NCBI RefSeq assembly: GCF_020171985.1
Contig: NZ_JAIVAL010000003.1
Location: 62,001 to 126,000 of the forward strand
Length of the DNA stretch: 64,000 bases
Direction of reading: 5' to 3'
Source: Halobacillus halophilus
Lineage (GTDB): Bacteria > Bacillota > Bacilli > Bacillales > Halobacillaceae
The number at the start of each line of letters is the position of its first letter. Within the stretch, counting starts at the first letter, position 1. The notes under the pieces were generated by a model. The model searched no databases. It was given only the letters and a program-made list of their open reading frames with translations, and was not told the DNA's origin. A program made the translations under genes and the position numbers. This document shows positions 43,869 through 52,006 of this stretch, piece after piece.

Positions 43869-44678
43869 ATGCTAGAAGCCTTTAAAGAACTCCATCCCAC
43901 TATGCAAGCTTTTGTTGGTACGTTATTTACCTGGGGGATGACAGCTCTCGGCGCCGCTTTAGTCTTTTTTGTCAAAGGGACGAACCAGAAATTCCTTGAT
44001 AGCATGCTTGCGTTTGCCGGCGGGGTTATGATCGCAGCCAGTTATTGGTCTCTTCTTGCTCCAGCGATTGAAATGTCATCTGAAAGTCCAGGGCCAGCCT
44101 GGATTCCAGCTGCTGTTGGTTTCTTATTAGGAGGCGTACTGCTGATGTTTGTCGATCGCATGCTTCCATCGATTGACACCGATCGTTACTTGCACGATAT
44201 TAAAGATGATAAGGCTAAGAATCGAACAGCTCTGCTCTTTTTGTCTATGACCCTTCACAATATTCCAGAAGGACTGGCTGTCGGTGTAGCTTTTGGAGCT
44301 CTTGCTTCCCATATGACAGAATCGACGCTTGCGGGAGCTTTAGCACTCGCGCTCGGAATCGGCATTCAGAATTTCCCGGAAGGTACAGCCGTATCCATGC
44401 CGCTTCACCGTGATGGGATGGGGAAAAAGAAAAGCTTTTTGTTTGGTCAATTCTCAGGGATGGTTGAACCCATTGCAGCCGTCGTCGGTGCATCAGCCGT
44501 GATTGTCATTGAGCCTATCCTTCCTTACGCACTCAGCTTCGCCGCTGGTGCCATGATTTTTGTGGTGGCGAAGGAAATCATTCCTGGGTCCCATGAAAAA
44601 GGCAATGTCAATCTCGCGTCCATGAGCCTTATGCTCGGGTTCACGGTCATGATGACGCTCGATGTCGCGCTTGGCTAA
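43869..44678 (+). CDS. ZIP-family metal transporter
   Basis: A 269-residue protein with eight membrane helices of the ZIP (GufA/ZupT) family. Metal-site helices read MTLHNIPEGLAVGVAFGAL and GIGIQNFPEGTAVSMPLHR, with the paired HNxPEG/QNxPEG motifs, and a cytosolic loop follows helix 3. ZIP proteins import zinc, iron or manganese. GAGAGGTG precedes ATG. It has its own promoter and an operator-like palindrome in the leader, which fits metal control. Confidence 0.9.
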   Translation: MLEAFKELHPTMQAFVGTLFTWGMTALGAALVFFVKGTNQKFLDSMLAFAGGVMIAASYWSLLAPAIEMSSESPGPAWIPAAVGFLLGGVLLMFVDRMLPSIDTDRYLHDIKDDKAKNRTALLFLSMTLHNIPEGLAVGVAFGALASHMTESTLAGALALALGIGIQNFPEGTAVSMPLHRDGMGKKKSFLFGQFSGMVEPIAAVVGASAVIVIEPILPYALSFAAGAMIFVVAKEIIPGSHEKGNVNLASMSLMLGFTVMMTLDVALG

Positions 44679-44691
44679 ATGAACACGAATC

Positions 44692-44729
44692 AAAACTGTC
44701 CAGAGTGATCGCACTCTGGACAGTTTTTT
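44692..44729. terminator. Terminator after ZIP gene
   Basis: AAAACTGTCCAGAGTG, loop ATC, GCACTCTGGACAGTTTT: nearly perfect 16-bp stem followed by T run. Confidence 0.92.
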
Positions 44730-44873
44730 ATCTCGGCTAAATCTCCACCATACCGACCATTCACTCTCATTGTTTAATGAACACGAACATGACAAGTATA
44801 AACCGGTTATAGTGCTTTTCTCTTTAAATAATAAATCTATAAGCGGGACAGGTCTTTCATTTACAAATATAAC

Positions 44874-45332
44874 TTACTTTCCACTTACCGAATCTCTTTG
44901 AAAGCCACCTTTTGCTTCATAAAGGTATTTATCAGGTACTGCTTCTTCAATCAGTGGGAACAATTCTCTTTCTTCCAGTCGTATATGCTCATCCAGTAAT
45001 TCGCCTAATTCATGAACTTTATCATAGGAGGTATGTTGACTTTCTCGAAGATGACGAATTAGACACCTGATTTGTGCATGTTGATAGAGCATCTGTTTGA
45101 CCAAATCTTCATTAGGTTGTTCAGCATATTCAAGATAAACCGGTAGTAGAATATCCTCCTCATCCCTAAAGTGATTCTGGCCATCTTCTTTCCAAAAATC
45201 AATCATTTCCCTTATTAATTGCTTATAGTTCTTTTCGCTTTTTTCTGTCCCAGCTTTTTTCATTTCAAGAGCCTTCACTAAAGCGTGATGGTGGTGGTGG
45301 GAGAGTGGGATTAAAGCTTCATGTCTCTTCAT
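44874..45332 (-). CDS. Hemerythrin-like (HHE) protein
   Basis: A 152-residue four-helix protein of the HHE cation-binding family. Iron-ligand candidates are in LIPLSHHHHHALVKALEM, HFRDEEDILLPVYLEY, YQHAQIRCLIRHL and LLDEHIRLEERELFPLIEEA. Such proteins bind a di-iron centre and sense or store oxygen or nitric oxide, or act in iron-sulfur repair. GGAGG lies six bases before ATG 45332, a better start than in-frame codons upstream. Single gene; a truncated repeat (copy B) lies upstream. Confidence 0.85.
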   Translation of the reverse strand: MKRHEALIPLSHHHHHALVKALEMKKAGTEKSEKNYKQLIREMIDFWKEDGQNHFRDEEDILLPVYLEYAEQPNEDLVKQMLYQHAQIRCLIRHLRESQHTSYDKVHELGELLDEHIRLEERELFPLIEEAVPDKYLYEAKGGFQRDSVSGK

Positions 45333-45455
45333 GTCCATCCTCCTTTCGATAACACCTTCAAGACCACTAGGCAAGGGGAAGTTTCCCTAACTAGACGCAT
45401 TATCAGCCATGAAATGCTAACTATTCCAAATAATAAAGAGTGAATACCATAGCTT

Positions 45456-45519
45456 GAAAGCGAGTCGTTCCCTGAAGCCCCTTTCTCCACCCAATATCTC
45501 GAAATTGAGTCTTCAACAA
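45456..45519. repeat. Composite repeat copy B (truncated right end)
   Basis: GAAAGCGAGT at 45456 corresponds to the inner right part of copy A (GAAAGCGAGTTATTTCCCC), and 45495-45519 repeats the right terminal sequence with one change (TCTCGAAATTGAGTCTTCAA). No matching left end is visible in the gap 45333-45494, so this is a solo, decayed end. Confidence 0.65.
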
Positions 45520-45605
45520 TCCGGTCCGATTGTTAATAAGCCTCTTTTGAGCAAGCCACAACACTTGTTTACAGATTAATTGGCTATAGATATAAATAAA
45601 TCTAC

Positions 45606-46001
45606 CTATTTTGCATTTTCATCTGGCTGATGAAGACCAAAAATATTTCCTTCGCTATCCAGGAAGTATCCCTGCCAGGCCATTCCTGGCAGGGCATATT
45701 TCGGCATCGCGACCTGGCCATCATAATTTAAAATCTTAGATTCCACAGCATCGAAATCTTCCACCCCTATGGTACAGGCATAGCCATTCAGAGCCTGATT
45801 TAATTCAGGAGGAGCGCTTTGACGCTGCATTAAAGCTCCATTGATCCCAAGCTCCTTGTCATCGCCGGTCACAACTCCAAAATAAGGCATCCCGGCATAC
45901 TCACTCCAATCTTCAAATGTCCATCCGAATACTTCACCATAAAAACTCTTCGCCCGTTCCATATCATCTACATGAATTTCAAAATGAACAACTCTTCCCA
46001 T
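45606..46001 (-). CDS. VOC-superfamily (glyoxalase-like) protein
   Basis: A 131-residue protein with two beta-alpha-beta-beta-beta units. The first, MGRVVHFEIHVDDMERAKSF, carries a metal-binding His; the late block WQGYFLDSEGNIFGLHQPDE carries the Glu/His end. The subgroup resembles small VOC proteins often annotated as glyoxalase/bleomycin-resistance or YdhR-like; the reaction is unknown. ACAGGAGG precedes ATG. Single gene. Confidence 0.85.
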   Translation of the reverse strand: MGRVVHFEIHVDDMERAKSFYGEVFGWTFEDWSEYAGMPYFGVVTGDDKELGINGALMQRQSAPPELNQALNGYACTIGVEDFDAVESKILNYDGQVAMPKYALPGMAWQGYFLDSEGNIFGLHQPDENAK

Positions 46002-46158
46002 AAAGACCTCCTGTTGATATGTTTTTTAAACCTTTCCAATCGATCATTCAAGTATGTATATTCTATTTCTAGTTTGATACTCCTTCTTTATTCGTAAGTA
46101 TCCTCCAAAGTATCTATTACTCTGAGTTCCCACTCATGATTCCAGAGCAATCTACTCC

Positions 46159-46323
46159 TTACTTATCACCATGTTTCCCGGACTTTATATTCGCTTTTAT
46201 TTCCTCTAACAGTTGAGTCTGCTGGTCCTGCTTCTCCAATACCTTATTCGTTAACTTTTGGAGAGTATTTGTAATCGACCATAGAGAGAGGATGAGAACC
46301 AATATAATTAACAAACCGTTCAT
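46159..46323 (-). CDS. Small membrane protein with coiled coil
   Basis: A 54-residue protein: an N-terminal membrane helix (GLLIILVLILSLWSITNT) followed by a charged helix (VLEKQDQQTQLLEEIKANIK) likely to coil. GGAGTGAAACG before ATG 46323 sets the start. Family not recognised; similar short anchors are common in Bacillaceae. Confidence 0.6.
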   Translation of the reverse strand: MNGLLIILVLILSLWSITNTLQKLTNKVLEKQDQQTQLLEEIKANIKSGKHGDK

Positions 46324-46396
46324 TCGTTTCACTCCTTTATGTATCATACACGTTATTCTTTTGATGCCAGATCGAGAAACAGATGGGGAGTCTTAG

Positions 46397-46579
46397 TCAT
46401 CTTCTTGTTTCGTTATACCATTTAACGGCAAACCATACTGCAAGCAGTTGCGAGATAAACCCGGCTAACCATCCTATCGCAAGTGAATAGTTCACATAAT
46501 CACTAAAACCTATGCCTCCTGAAATTAAGATAGATCCTAAAAGTATAAAAATAATGGTTAGTCTTTGATATTTGTTCAT
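46397..46579 (-). CDS. Small two-helix membrane protein
   Basis: A 60-residue protein with two membrane helices (about 5-25 and 31-53) and a basic end (KWYNETRR). GGGAGAGG precedes ATG 46579. It is next to another tiny membrane-protein gene on the same strand. No known family recognised. Confidence 0.6.
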   Translation of the reverse strand: MNKYQRLTIIFILLGSILISGGIGFSDYVNYSLAIGWLAGFISQLLAVWFAVKWYNETRR

Positions 46580-46696
46580 CTGCCTCTCCCCCATAAATAA
46601 ACTTTTGCTAATTTATAAGCGGTTTTAAAGTGTACAGGTGTCTTTTTCTCGTTTAAAGTCATATAGACTTAATCATTTTAACTTTTGTCCAAACAT

Positions 46697-46735
46697 TGAA
46701 AAAACGGAACCCCCATTATCGAAAGTCCCGCTTTT
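46697..46735 (-). terminator. Terminator of AtoE-type transporter gene
   Basis: Minus strand: AAAAGCGGGAC ... GTTCCGTTTTTTC. The stem has a mismatch, but the T run is good. Confidence 0.65.
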
Positions 46736-46742
46736 CAATGGA

Positions 46743-48080
46743 TCAATTGATGAATAATAAAGCGATGGAGATCGGAATGAAACTCCAAAGAAAAATGATC
46801 ACGCAGAATCCCATAATATCTTTCACTTTTAACCCGGCAATTGCAAGCAGAGGCAGAGCCCAAAATGGCTGAATCATGTTCGTCCATGAATCTCCCCATG
46901 CAACAGCCATCGCTGTTTTGGCGGTACTGACATCAAGATCCATCGCAGCCGGAACCATGATTGGTGCTTGGACAGCCCATTGCCCTCCGCCGGAAGGAAC
47001 AAAGAAGTTAACAATTCCCGCACTAATAAAAGCAAACAAAGGAAATGTGAATTCCGTAGATATACTTACAAACCAGGAAGACATTTGCTCAGATAATCCA
47101 GAAGCCACCATCATTCCCATAATCCCCGCATAGAAAGGAAACTGAATGATGATACCACCTGCGTTTTTTACCGCTTCGTTAACACTGTTCAAAAAATTCC
47201 GAGGGGTTTTATGAAAAAGAATCCCTAGGAACAGGAATAGAAAGTTGACGATATTGATATTTAAATCGAGACCATTCTGTACGAAAAAGTAAATAACAAA
47301 CGATAGCCCTAATAACCCTATAGCGATAGAAACGATGGCGCTGTTTTCTAAACGTTCGGCAGGCGTCATCTGCTCAGCAGTTGCTGCAAGCTCTTCTTCC
47401 GCCCGATCTTCATGTAACAGTTCTAGGTTATTTTTGCTCAAATCACCACTGGTCTTTAACAGCCATAAATTTAGAATTGGCAGGAACAATAATAGAATAA
47501 ATACGATAAATAAGTTCATACCGCTAAAAAGAGTCTCTGTAATCGGGACCGAACCAATCGTGTCCGAAAGAAAATGATCTTCCGTTGCAATCGTAAGAGG
47601 GATGGAACCAGACAATCCTCCGTGCCACAGTAAAAATCCACTGTAGGCACTGGCCATTAATAATCGATAATCTACGCTTGGTACACGTCTGGCTACGTGA
47701 ATCGCCAGTAAAGCTCCCACGACTAAACCGAATCCATAATTAACTAAACACGCTACCGCTGCAGTAAAAGAAACTAACAAGATAGCCTGGCCTGGCGTTT
47801 TAGCAAGCGTACTCAATCTCTCTAGCCCACTTTTAACAAGCGGGGTGTTGGCTAATATGTATCCTGTTACAACAATTAAAGACATCTGCATGGCAAAAGC
47901 TAATAAATCCCAAAACCCGTCTCCCCAGAATTGAACCATTTGAACGGGAGAACTTTCTGTAAAACCAATCCCAAGACCAAACACCACGAGTGTTAATATG
48001 ACCGCAAACAGGAACGCATCCGGTAGATACCGCTGAACCAGTCGATCAAAAAACAAAGTCATTCCTCTAAGCAGCTTCAT
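46743..48080 (-). CDS. Short-chain fatty acid transporter (AtoE family)
   Basis: A 445-residue membrane protein with about 11 helices, of the AtoE short-chain fatty acid uptake family. Landmarks: FFDRLVQRYLPDAFLFAVIL at the N-terminus, YSGFLLWHGGLSGSIPLTIA, and NFFVPSGGGQWAVQAPIMVP. Probably imports acetoacetate or butyrate-type acids. The start is ATG 48080 behind GGAGGGG. A perfect cre box lies 14 bp upstream of the start, so CcpA repression when glucose is available is likely. No CoA-transferase genes are adjacent. Confidence 0.9.
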   Translation of the reverse strand: MKLLRGMTLFFDRLVQRYLPDAFLFAVILTLVVFGLGIGFTESSPVQMVQFWGDGFWDLLAFAMQMSLIVVTGYILANTPLVKSGLERLSTLAKTPGQAILLVSFTAAVACLVNYGFGLVVGALLAIHVARRVPSVDYRLLMASAYSGFLLWHGGLSGSIPLTIATEDHFLSDTIGSVPITETLFSGMNLFIVFILLLFLPILNLWLLKTSGDLSKNNLELLHEDRAEEELAATAEQMTPAERLENSAIVSIAIGLLGLSFVIYFFVQNGLDLNINIVNFLFLFLGILFHKTPRNFLNSVNEAVKNAGGIIIQFPFYAGIMGMMVASGLSEQMSSWFVSISTEFTFPLFAFISAGIVNFFVPSGGGQWAVQAPIMVPAAMDLDVSTAKTAMAVAWGDSWTNMIQPFWALPLLAIAGLKVKDIMGFCVIIFLWSFIPISIALLFIN

Positions 48081-48093
48081 CACCCCTCCATTT

Positions 48094-48107
48094 TGTAAAC
48101 GTTTTCA
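48094..48107. promoter_or_regulatory. cre site (CcpA operator)
   Basis: TGTAAACGTTTTCA matches the catabolite-responsive element consensus TGWAANCGNTNWCA at every position. Its place in the leader of the AtoE-type gene predicts repression by CcpA. Confidence 0.82.
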
Positions 48108-48327
48108 AAATGATCTAACATGTTCTAGTCTCTCTGAAATGAATGGAAAATTCAAGGGAGATTAAAGAAATTATATCCCGTCCAATTAAACTGCTATGTA
48201 AAATACTCTTTAACAGGTAACCCTTAAATTCATAAAAAATTCCTAATTTAAACTCTGACCCTCTACGAAAAAAGTTGAACCTTTTCCCATCATTTTTTCG
48301 TATAATCAAGGAAAGGAGGAGATAGTG

Positions 48328-49089
48328 ATGTTCAAGAAATTTTTAGCAAGTGTAGGTGTAGGAGCCGCTAAGGTAGACACTCAGTTGGAAAAAGCACAGT
48401 TTGTACCAGGTGAAGACGTACACGGGAAAGTCGTCATCAAAGGTGGAGATGTAGAACAATCCATCGACTCCATCCACATTTTCCTCATGACAGAAGCTCT
48501 CCGTGAATCGGGTGATAAGAAGATTAAAGAAAAAGTGGCGATTCAAAAGTACCCAATCGCCCATCAGGAGACCATCAAGGAAGGGGAAACGAAAGAAATC
48601 CCATTTACGATTCAGCTTCCGTACCATACCCCTGCTTCCCTCGGAAGACTGCCGCTTTGGTTTGAAACCGGCCTTGATATTCCGATGGCTCTGGATCCAG
48701 AAGACCGCGACCCGATTAAGGTTTCTCCTCACCCTTACATTGAAAAAGTGCTGGACGCCATAGAGAACAGACTCGGTTTCCGGCTTAGAGAAGTGGAAAT
48801 GGAGTACTCCAAACACTTGGGTTATGTGCAGGAATTCGAATTCGCCCCGGTCGGAGAATACCGTTCTTACTTAGATGAACTGGAAGCGATTTTCTTTTTA
48901 AAAGAAAACCATCTCGATGTGATGCTTGAAGTGGACCGACGTGCTCGAGGTCTTGGCGGGTTATTTGCAGAAGCCCTGGAAATGGATGAAAGCCGGACAA
49001 AAGTCACGCTGACGAGTCAGGAACTAAATGGCTCGTTGGATAGTGTGGCACGCAAGCTGCAGCAAACCATTGATCAATTTAAACAATGA
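48328..49089 (+). CDS. spo0M: Sporulation-control protein Spo0M
   Basis: A 253-residue arrestin-like-fold protein of the Spo0M family; length and sequence fit B. subtilis Spo0M (about 258). The beginning FKKFLASVGVGAAKVDTQLE, the strand KAQFVPGEDVHGKVVIKGGD and TIQLPYHTPASLGRLPLWFE are typical. It influences entry into sporulation and cell-shape processes through an unclear mechanism; in B. subtilis it depends on sigma-W. AGGAGGAGATA lies before GTG-ATG; ATG 48328 is taken. Confidence 0.92.
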   Translation: MFKKFLASVGVGAAKVDTQLEKAQFVPGEDVHGKVVIKGGDVEQSIDSIHIFLMTEALRESGDKKIKEKVAIQKYPIAHQETIKEGETKEIPFTIQLPYHTPASLGRLPLWFETGLDIPMALDPEDRDPIKVSPHPYIEKVLDAIENRLGFRLREVEMEYSKHLGYVQEFEFAPVGEYRSYLDELEAIFFLKENHLDVMLEVDRRARGLGGLFAEALEMDESRTKVTLTSQELNGSLDSVARKLQQTIDQFKQ

Positions 49090-49092
49090 GAA

Positions 49093-49121
49093 TACACGTC
49101 CTGGGGGCTCTCTGGACGTGT
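49093..49121 (+). terminator. Hairpin after spo0M
   Basis: ACACGTCC and GGACGTGT arms just past the stop; followed by only TTATTATG, so a weak terminator. Confidence 0.55.
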
Positions 49122-49232
49122 TATTATGAATCAAATTGAGCGTTAAGCTTATGGTATCCATTCACAGGCACCCTATTGCTTCTACCTATGTGGTAAGAAG
49201 AGGGGGCGCAGTGGTATCCCATTTTCCCATGC

Positions 49233-49262
49233 AAAAAAAGGAGCGGCTGCGCTCCTTTTTTA
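49233..49262. terminator. Terminator between spo0M and SRPBCC gene
   Basis: AAAAAAAGGAGCG, loop, CGCTCCTTTTTT: usable on both strands; overlaps the last codons of the convergent gene. Confidence 0.82.
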
Positions 49263-49721
49263 CGTCTTCGCTTCTGCTTTTAAAGCTTCTTCCTCTACCC
49301 TATCCATAAATTCGTGGACAACCTTTTGATTGTTCTTCTTACTTCCCAGCTTCATAAGCGCCCTGCCGACAAAGTTCACTCCCTGGTTCTTCCCTTCATA
49401 AATAAAGCGGGTCCTGTTCTCCTCCATTTTTTCCAGCGTAAAAGAGAAAGTAATCTCGAACGCCTTCGCCAAGGTAAAGCTGAGTTGTTTATATTTTTTG
49501 TCATCCGTATCTTCATAACCCACTGTTTCCACAATATAGGTTTCTACTCGTTTACCCTCCTGATACTTTTGACGATACTGAGATCCTACTCCACCCTCTT
49601 CTATGTGCACCGGTTCGTTCTCAATTACTTTCGGCATAATGAGCGGCATGTTCTCTTCCTGAAACAAGGTCCATACGGTTTCAATATTCGCGTCAATGAT
49701 GCGCTCCTCTTTCCATTCCAT
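49260..49721 (-). CDS. SRPBCC (START/Bet v1-like) protein
   Basis: A 153-residue protein of the SRPBCC fold: an amphipathic start WKEERIIDANIETVWTLFQE, beta-strands with ITFSFTLEKMEENRTRFIYE, and a long C-terminal helix. These proteins bind hydrophobic ligands in a deep pocket. Its ATG shares one base with the stop of the MerR gene (TAATG), so the two are translationally coupled. It is probably the effector or target protein controlled by that regulator. Confidence 0.83.
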   Translation of the reverse strand: MEWKEERIIDANIETVWTLFQEENMPLIMPKVIENEPVHIEEGGVGSQYRQKYQEGKRVETYIVETVGYEDTDDKKYKQLSFTLAKAFEITFSFTLEKMEENRTRFIYEGKNQGVNFVGRALMKLGSKKNNQKVVHEFMDRVEEEALKAEAKT

Positions 49722-50065
49722 TATTCATCCGACTCCTTTCCAGACTCGATAAACTCATTAATATCTTCTATCTTCGCACGCAATTCTTCAATCTCAGCCT
49801 CAATATTTTTCCTTTTATCCAGCAATAACTTTTCCAGATTGTTAAAGGATTGATCATTCATAACGGTCTTCATTTCCTGAATGCTCAAGCCGAAGCCACG
49901 CAGCTTCCCCAACAATAATGCGAGCAGGTAGGATCCGTCGTCGTAGTATCGGTATTGGTTGGATGGATCGGTAAAGACAGGTTCTAAAAGCTCGACTTCG
50001 GCATAGTAACGTAATGTTTCTTTGCTTAATCCTGTTAAAGCTGAAAACTCGCTGACTTTATACAT
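49721..50065 (-). CDS. MerR-family regulator
   Basis: A 114-residue regulator: winged HTH MYKVSEFSALTGLSKETLRY with YAEVELLEPVFTDPSNQYRYYDDGS as the wing, then a dimerising coiled coil (about 70-110). There is no large effector domain and no metal-binding cysteine, so it fits the small MerR subgroup with unknown signal. GGAGGCG precedes ATG. First of a two-gene unit with the SRPBCC protein; its own promoter shows the MerR-type long spacer. Confidence 0.88.
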   Translation of the reverse strand: MYKVSEFSALTGLSKETLRYYAEVELLEPVFTDPSNQYRYYDDGSYLLALLLGKLRGFGLSIQEMKTVMNDQSFNNLEKLLLDKRKNIEAEIEELRAKIEDINEFIESGKESDE

Positions 50066-50090
50066 GAGGACGCCTCCTCTTCTCTTTTAG

Positions 50091-50120
50091 CTTAAACTAT
50101 GGGGTACACCACACAGTCAA
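50091..50120 (-). promoter_or_regulatory. MerR-type promoter
   Basis: Minus strand: TTGACT (50120-50115), an 18-bp spacer holding an imperfect dyad (GTGTGGTGT against ACCCCATAG), and TTTAAG (50096-50091). A lengthened spacer with the operator between -35 and -10 is characteristic of MerR-regulated promoters. Confidence 0.55.
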
Positions 50121-50275
50121 CAGAAATTTCGTTTTGTGAATGGAAACCGTCGTGATTCTAAGCAAACTAATACGCTATCCCATAGTTATCGGCTATACCA
50201 ACCTTCCAATTATGAAATAAAGGGCATCGCCGGTTTATAGATTGACGTAGTGGTAAAGGATTTTAATGAAGGAAG

Positions 50276-50385
50276 AATGCAGGAACAGAAGAGGGATACT
50301 CCGTTTTTTAACGCGGATGGTGTGGCCTAATGACAAGGATCCCTTCCCTTTGAGGCGCTTAAGAAAGGACCAACCCTCCTGCATT
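50276..50385. other. Structured 110-nt intergenic element of unknown type
   Basis: The ends AATGCAGGA (50276-50284) and TCCTGCATT (50377-50385) are perfect complements, and GAAGAGGGAT (50288-50297) pairs with ATCCCTTC (50339-50346) inside. The loop contains T6 flanked by CCG and CGG. It could be a non-coding RNA or a small inverted-repeat element; no known RNA family was recognised. The rest of the gap 50121-50416 shows no gene. Confidence 0.45.
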
Positions 50386-50416
50386 ATCTCCATTCGTAAT
50401 TATTCTAAAATGAGGC

Positions 50417-51175
50417 TTATTTTTTTGCAGTGAGGTAAAGCTCGGCAAATTCATGAGGAATGGTTAGGAAAGGATCTTTCTCTACCTCCTGCTGCATTTT
50501 GTTCAGTCCTTTCTCATATGCTTCGTCACTGATTAACGTGAGTACGGAAATATCCCGGTTTACTGCATACGGAAGATAGTCCGCCACCGCGACCTCCTCA
50601 CGGCGATAGTCCACGTGCAACTGCACTTCAAGACCTGCTTTCGTAAGGGCTTCATAAATCACCTCATGATGCCAGAATCTTTGTACATCCTCTTCATAAG
50701 CTTCAGGAAAATAGTGATATACCCACCATTTTGGCATGGTGTGAATAGCAATATTATGCATCTTATACAGTCCATTGACACGTAGAACACGGGTGATCTC
50801 ATCTATAGCTTTTTCTTTTTCCATATAATGATGGAACGAATAATTATTCATTATGTAGTCAAATTGGGCTGACTCAAATGGCATATTTTCAGCATAACCA
50901 TGAACCAACTGAATGGATTCAAGCTTTTCTTTCGCTCTTTCAAGCATGGCTTCCGACGCATCCAATCCAGTCCACCGAACGTGTGAATCATGGAATAACG
51001 GAACTTGCTTAGCAAGGTAAAGACCTGTTCCGCATGATAAATCGAGTACTTCGAAATTCTCTTTCTTATGTTCCTTCATATAAGCCATTAAGGTCGTGTC
51101 CTTCTCTAATTCATCAATTCGATAACGGTTGTGATCATAATGATCAGCAATACGAGAAAAATCGGTTTCTTTCAT
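50417..51175 (-). CDS. Class I SAM-dependent methyltransferase
   Basis: A 252-residue methyltransferase. SAM-binding motif I is FEVLDLSCGTGLYLAKQV; motif II, GLDASEAMLERAKEKL, is followed by VHGYAENMPFESAQFDYIMN and the IDEITRVLRVNGLY post-motif. It belongs to the UbiE/COQ5-like group (methyltransferase 11); the acceptor is unknown. GGAG precedes ATG. The CXXC gene ends 38 bp upstream on the same strand, so co-transcription is possible. Confidence 0.88.
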   Translation of the reverse strand: MKETDFSRIADHYDHNRYRIDELEKDTTLMAYMKEHKKENFEVLDLSCGTGLYLAKQVPLFHDSHVRWTGLDASEAMLERAKEKLESIQLVHGYAENMPFESAQFDYIMNNYSFHHYMEKEKAIDEITRVLRVNGLYKMHNIAIHTMPKWWVYHYFPEAYEEDVQRFWHHEVIYEALTKAGLEVQLHVDYRREEVAVADYLPYAVNRDISVLTLISDEAYEKGLNKMQQEVEKDPFLTIPHEFAELYLTAKK

Positions 51176-51212
51176 ACATAAATCTCCTCTCTCTTTTCAT
51201 AACCTGGCCCCA

Positions 51213-51512
51213 TTACCAGAGTGGCTCCTCATCATCGGATAATTCCATAATGAACGGCTGTATGCACACCACAAGGACTCCCGTTCCTATTAAGAAAAAT
51301 AAAAAGAACGGGGAAGAGTTATCGAACAAGATGGCTATCAACATGACGAGAGGAATAAGAAGAATACTTAGGCTGCTTTTCTTTCTGCAGGCAGCCGTCA
51401 GGTATTGCTTCTTGCCACAGTAAGGACAAGTCATGCCTGTAGCTAAGGTAAGGGATTTTTTTATCGTTTCGATCCATCTCCATTCTTCTTTACAGTTTTT
51501 GCATACAGGCAT
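51213..51512 (-). CDS. CXXC-20-CXXC-type membrane protein
   Basis: A 99-residue protein. A zinc-ribbon-like N-terminus has two CXXC pairs (MPVCKNCKEEW and TCPYCGKKQY, about 20 residues apart). It is followed by two membrane helices (about 48-66 and 70-90) and an acidic end. This matches the Bacilli family named for its CXXC-20-CXXC layout, function unknown. TGGAGG precedes ATG. Confidence 0.8.
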   Translation of the reverse strand: MPVCKNCKEEWRWIETIKKSLTLATGMTCPYCGKKQYLTAACRKKSSLSILLIPLVMLIAILFDNSSPFFLFFLIGTGVLVVCIQPFIMELSDDEEPLW

Positions 51513-51578
51513 CTATCTCATTCCTCCACTCTTTACATTTGGATATTAACAAATTCTACAAACAATTTATTGGGAATT

Positions 51579-51929
51579 TTATGTACCTTTATCAAAACTG
51601 GCAGCTTCCGTTTCCTCCAGCCATTGATCTACCGCTTTGACCGGAAAGTAGTATTCATAGCCAATCTGTATGTAGGGAATCTGGCTCTTCGTGACGTTTC
51701 CATCCTTTTGCGGCAGGATCTTTTCTAATTGTTCCTGCTTAATACCTAAGTATTCTTGTAATTCCAGGTGGGTCATTAATTGATCTTTCACCTGTGGCTT
51801 CACTTGTACCTGTTCCACCGCAGGCTCGGCGCGATTGCTTTCTTTTAACGCATCGGCGATCATCCAGGATCCTGCTAAAATACATATTCCTAAAAAAATT
51901 TGAGCTAGACTGCCCGCCATTTGTTTCAT
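51579..51929 (-). CDS. Membrane-anchored excisionase-like HTH protein
   Basis: A 116-residue protein. Residues about 5-24 form a membrane helix (SLAQIFLGICILAGSWMIAD), then a linker, then an HTH_17/excisionase-like unit: LMTHLELQEYLGIKQEQLEK, IPYIQIGYEYYFPVKAVDQW and LEE. That fold normally binds DNA in phage or transposon excisionases and small regulators. Here it is tethered to the membrane, and topology decides whether it can reach DNA. TGGAGGATATC precedes ATG 51929. Function unknown; single gene. Confidence 0.65.
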   Translation of the reverse strand: MKQMAGSLAQIFLGICILAGSWMIADALKESNRAEPAVEQVQVKPQVKDQLMTHLELQEYLGIKQEQLEKILPQKDGNVTKSQIPYIQIGYEYYFPVKAVDQWLEETEAASFDKGT

Positions 51930-52006
51930 GATATCCTCCATTCAACTATCTATTTATCCAGTATAAAAACGGCTTTTATTGATCGATTTGTTCCGACTCC
52001 TTCCAA

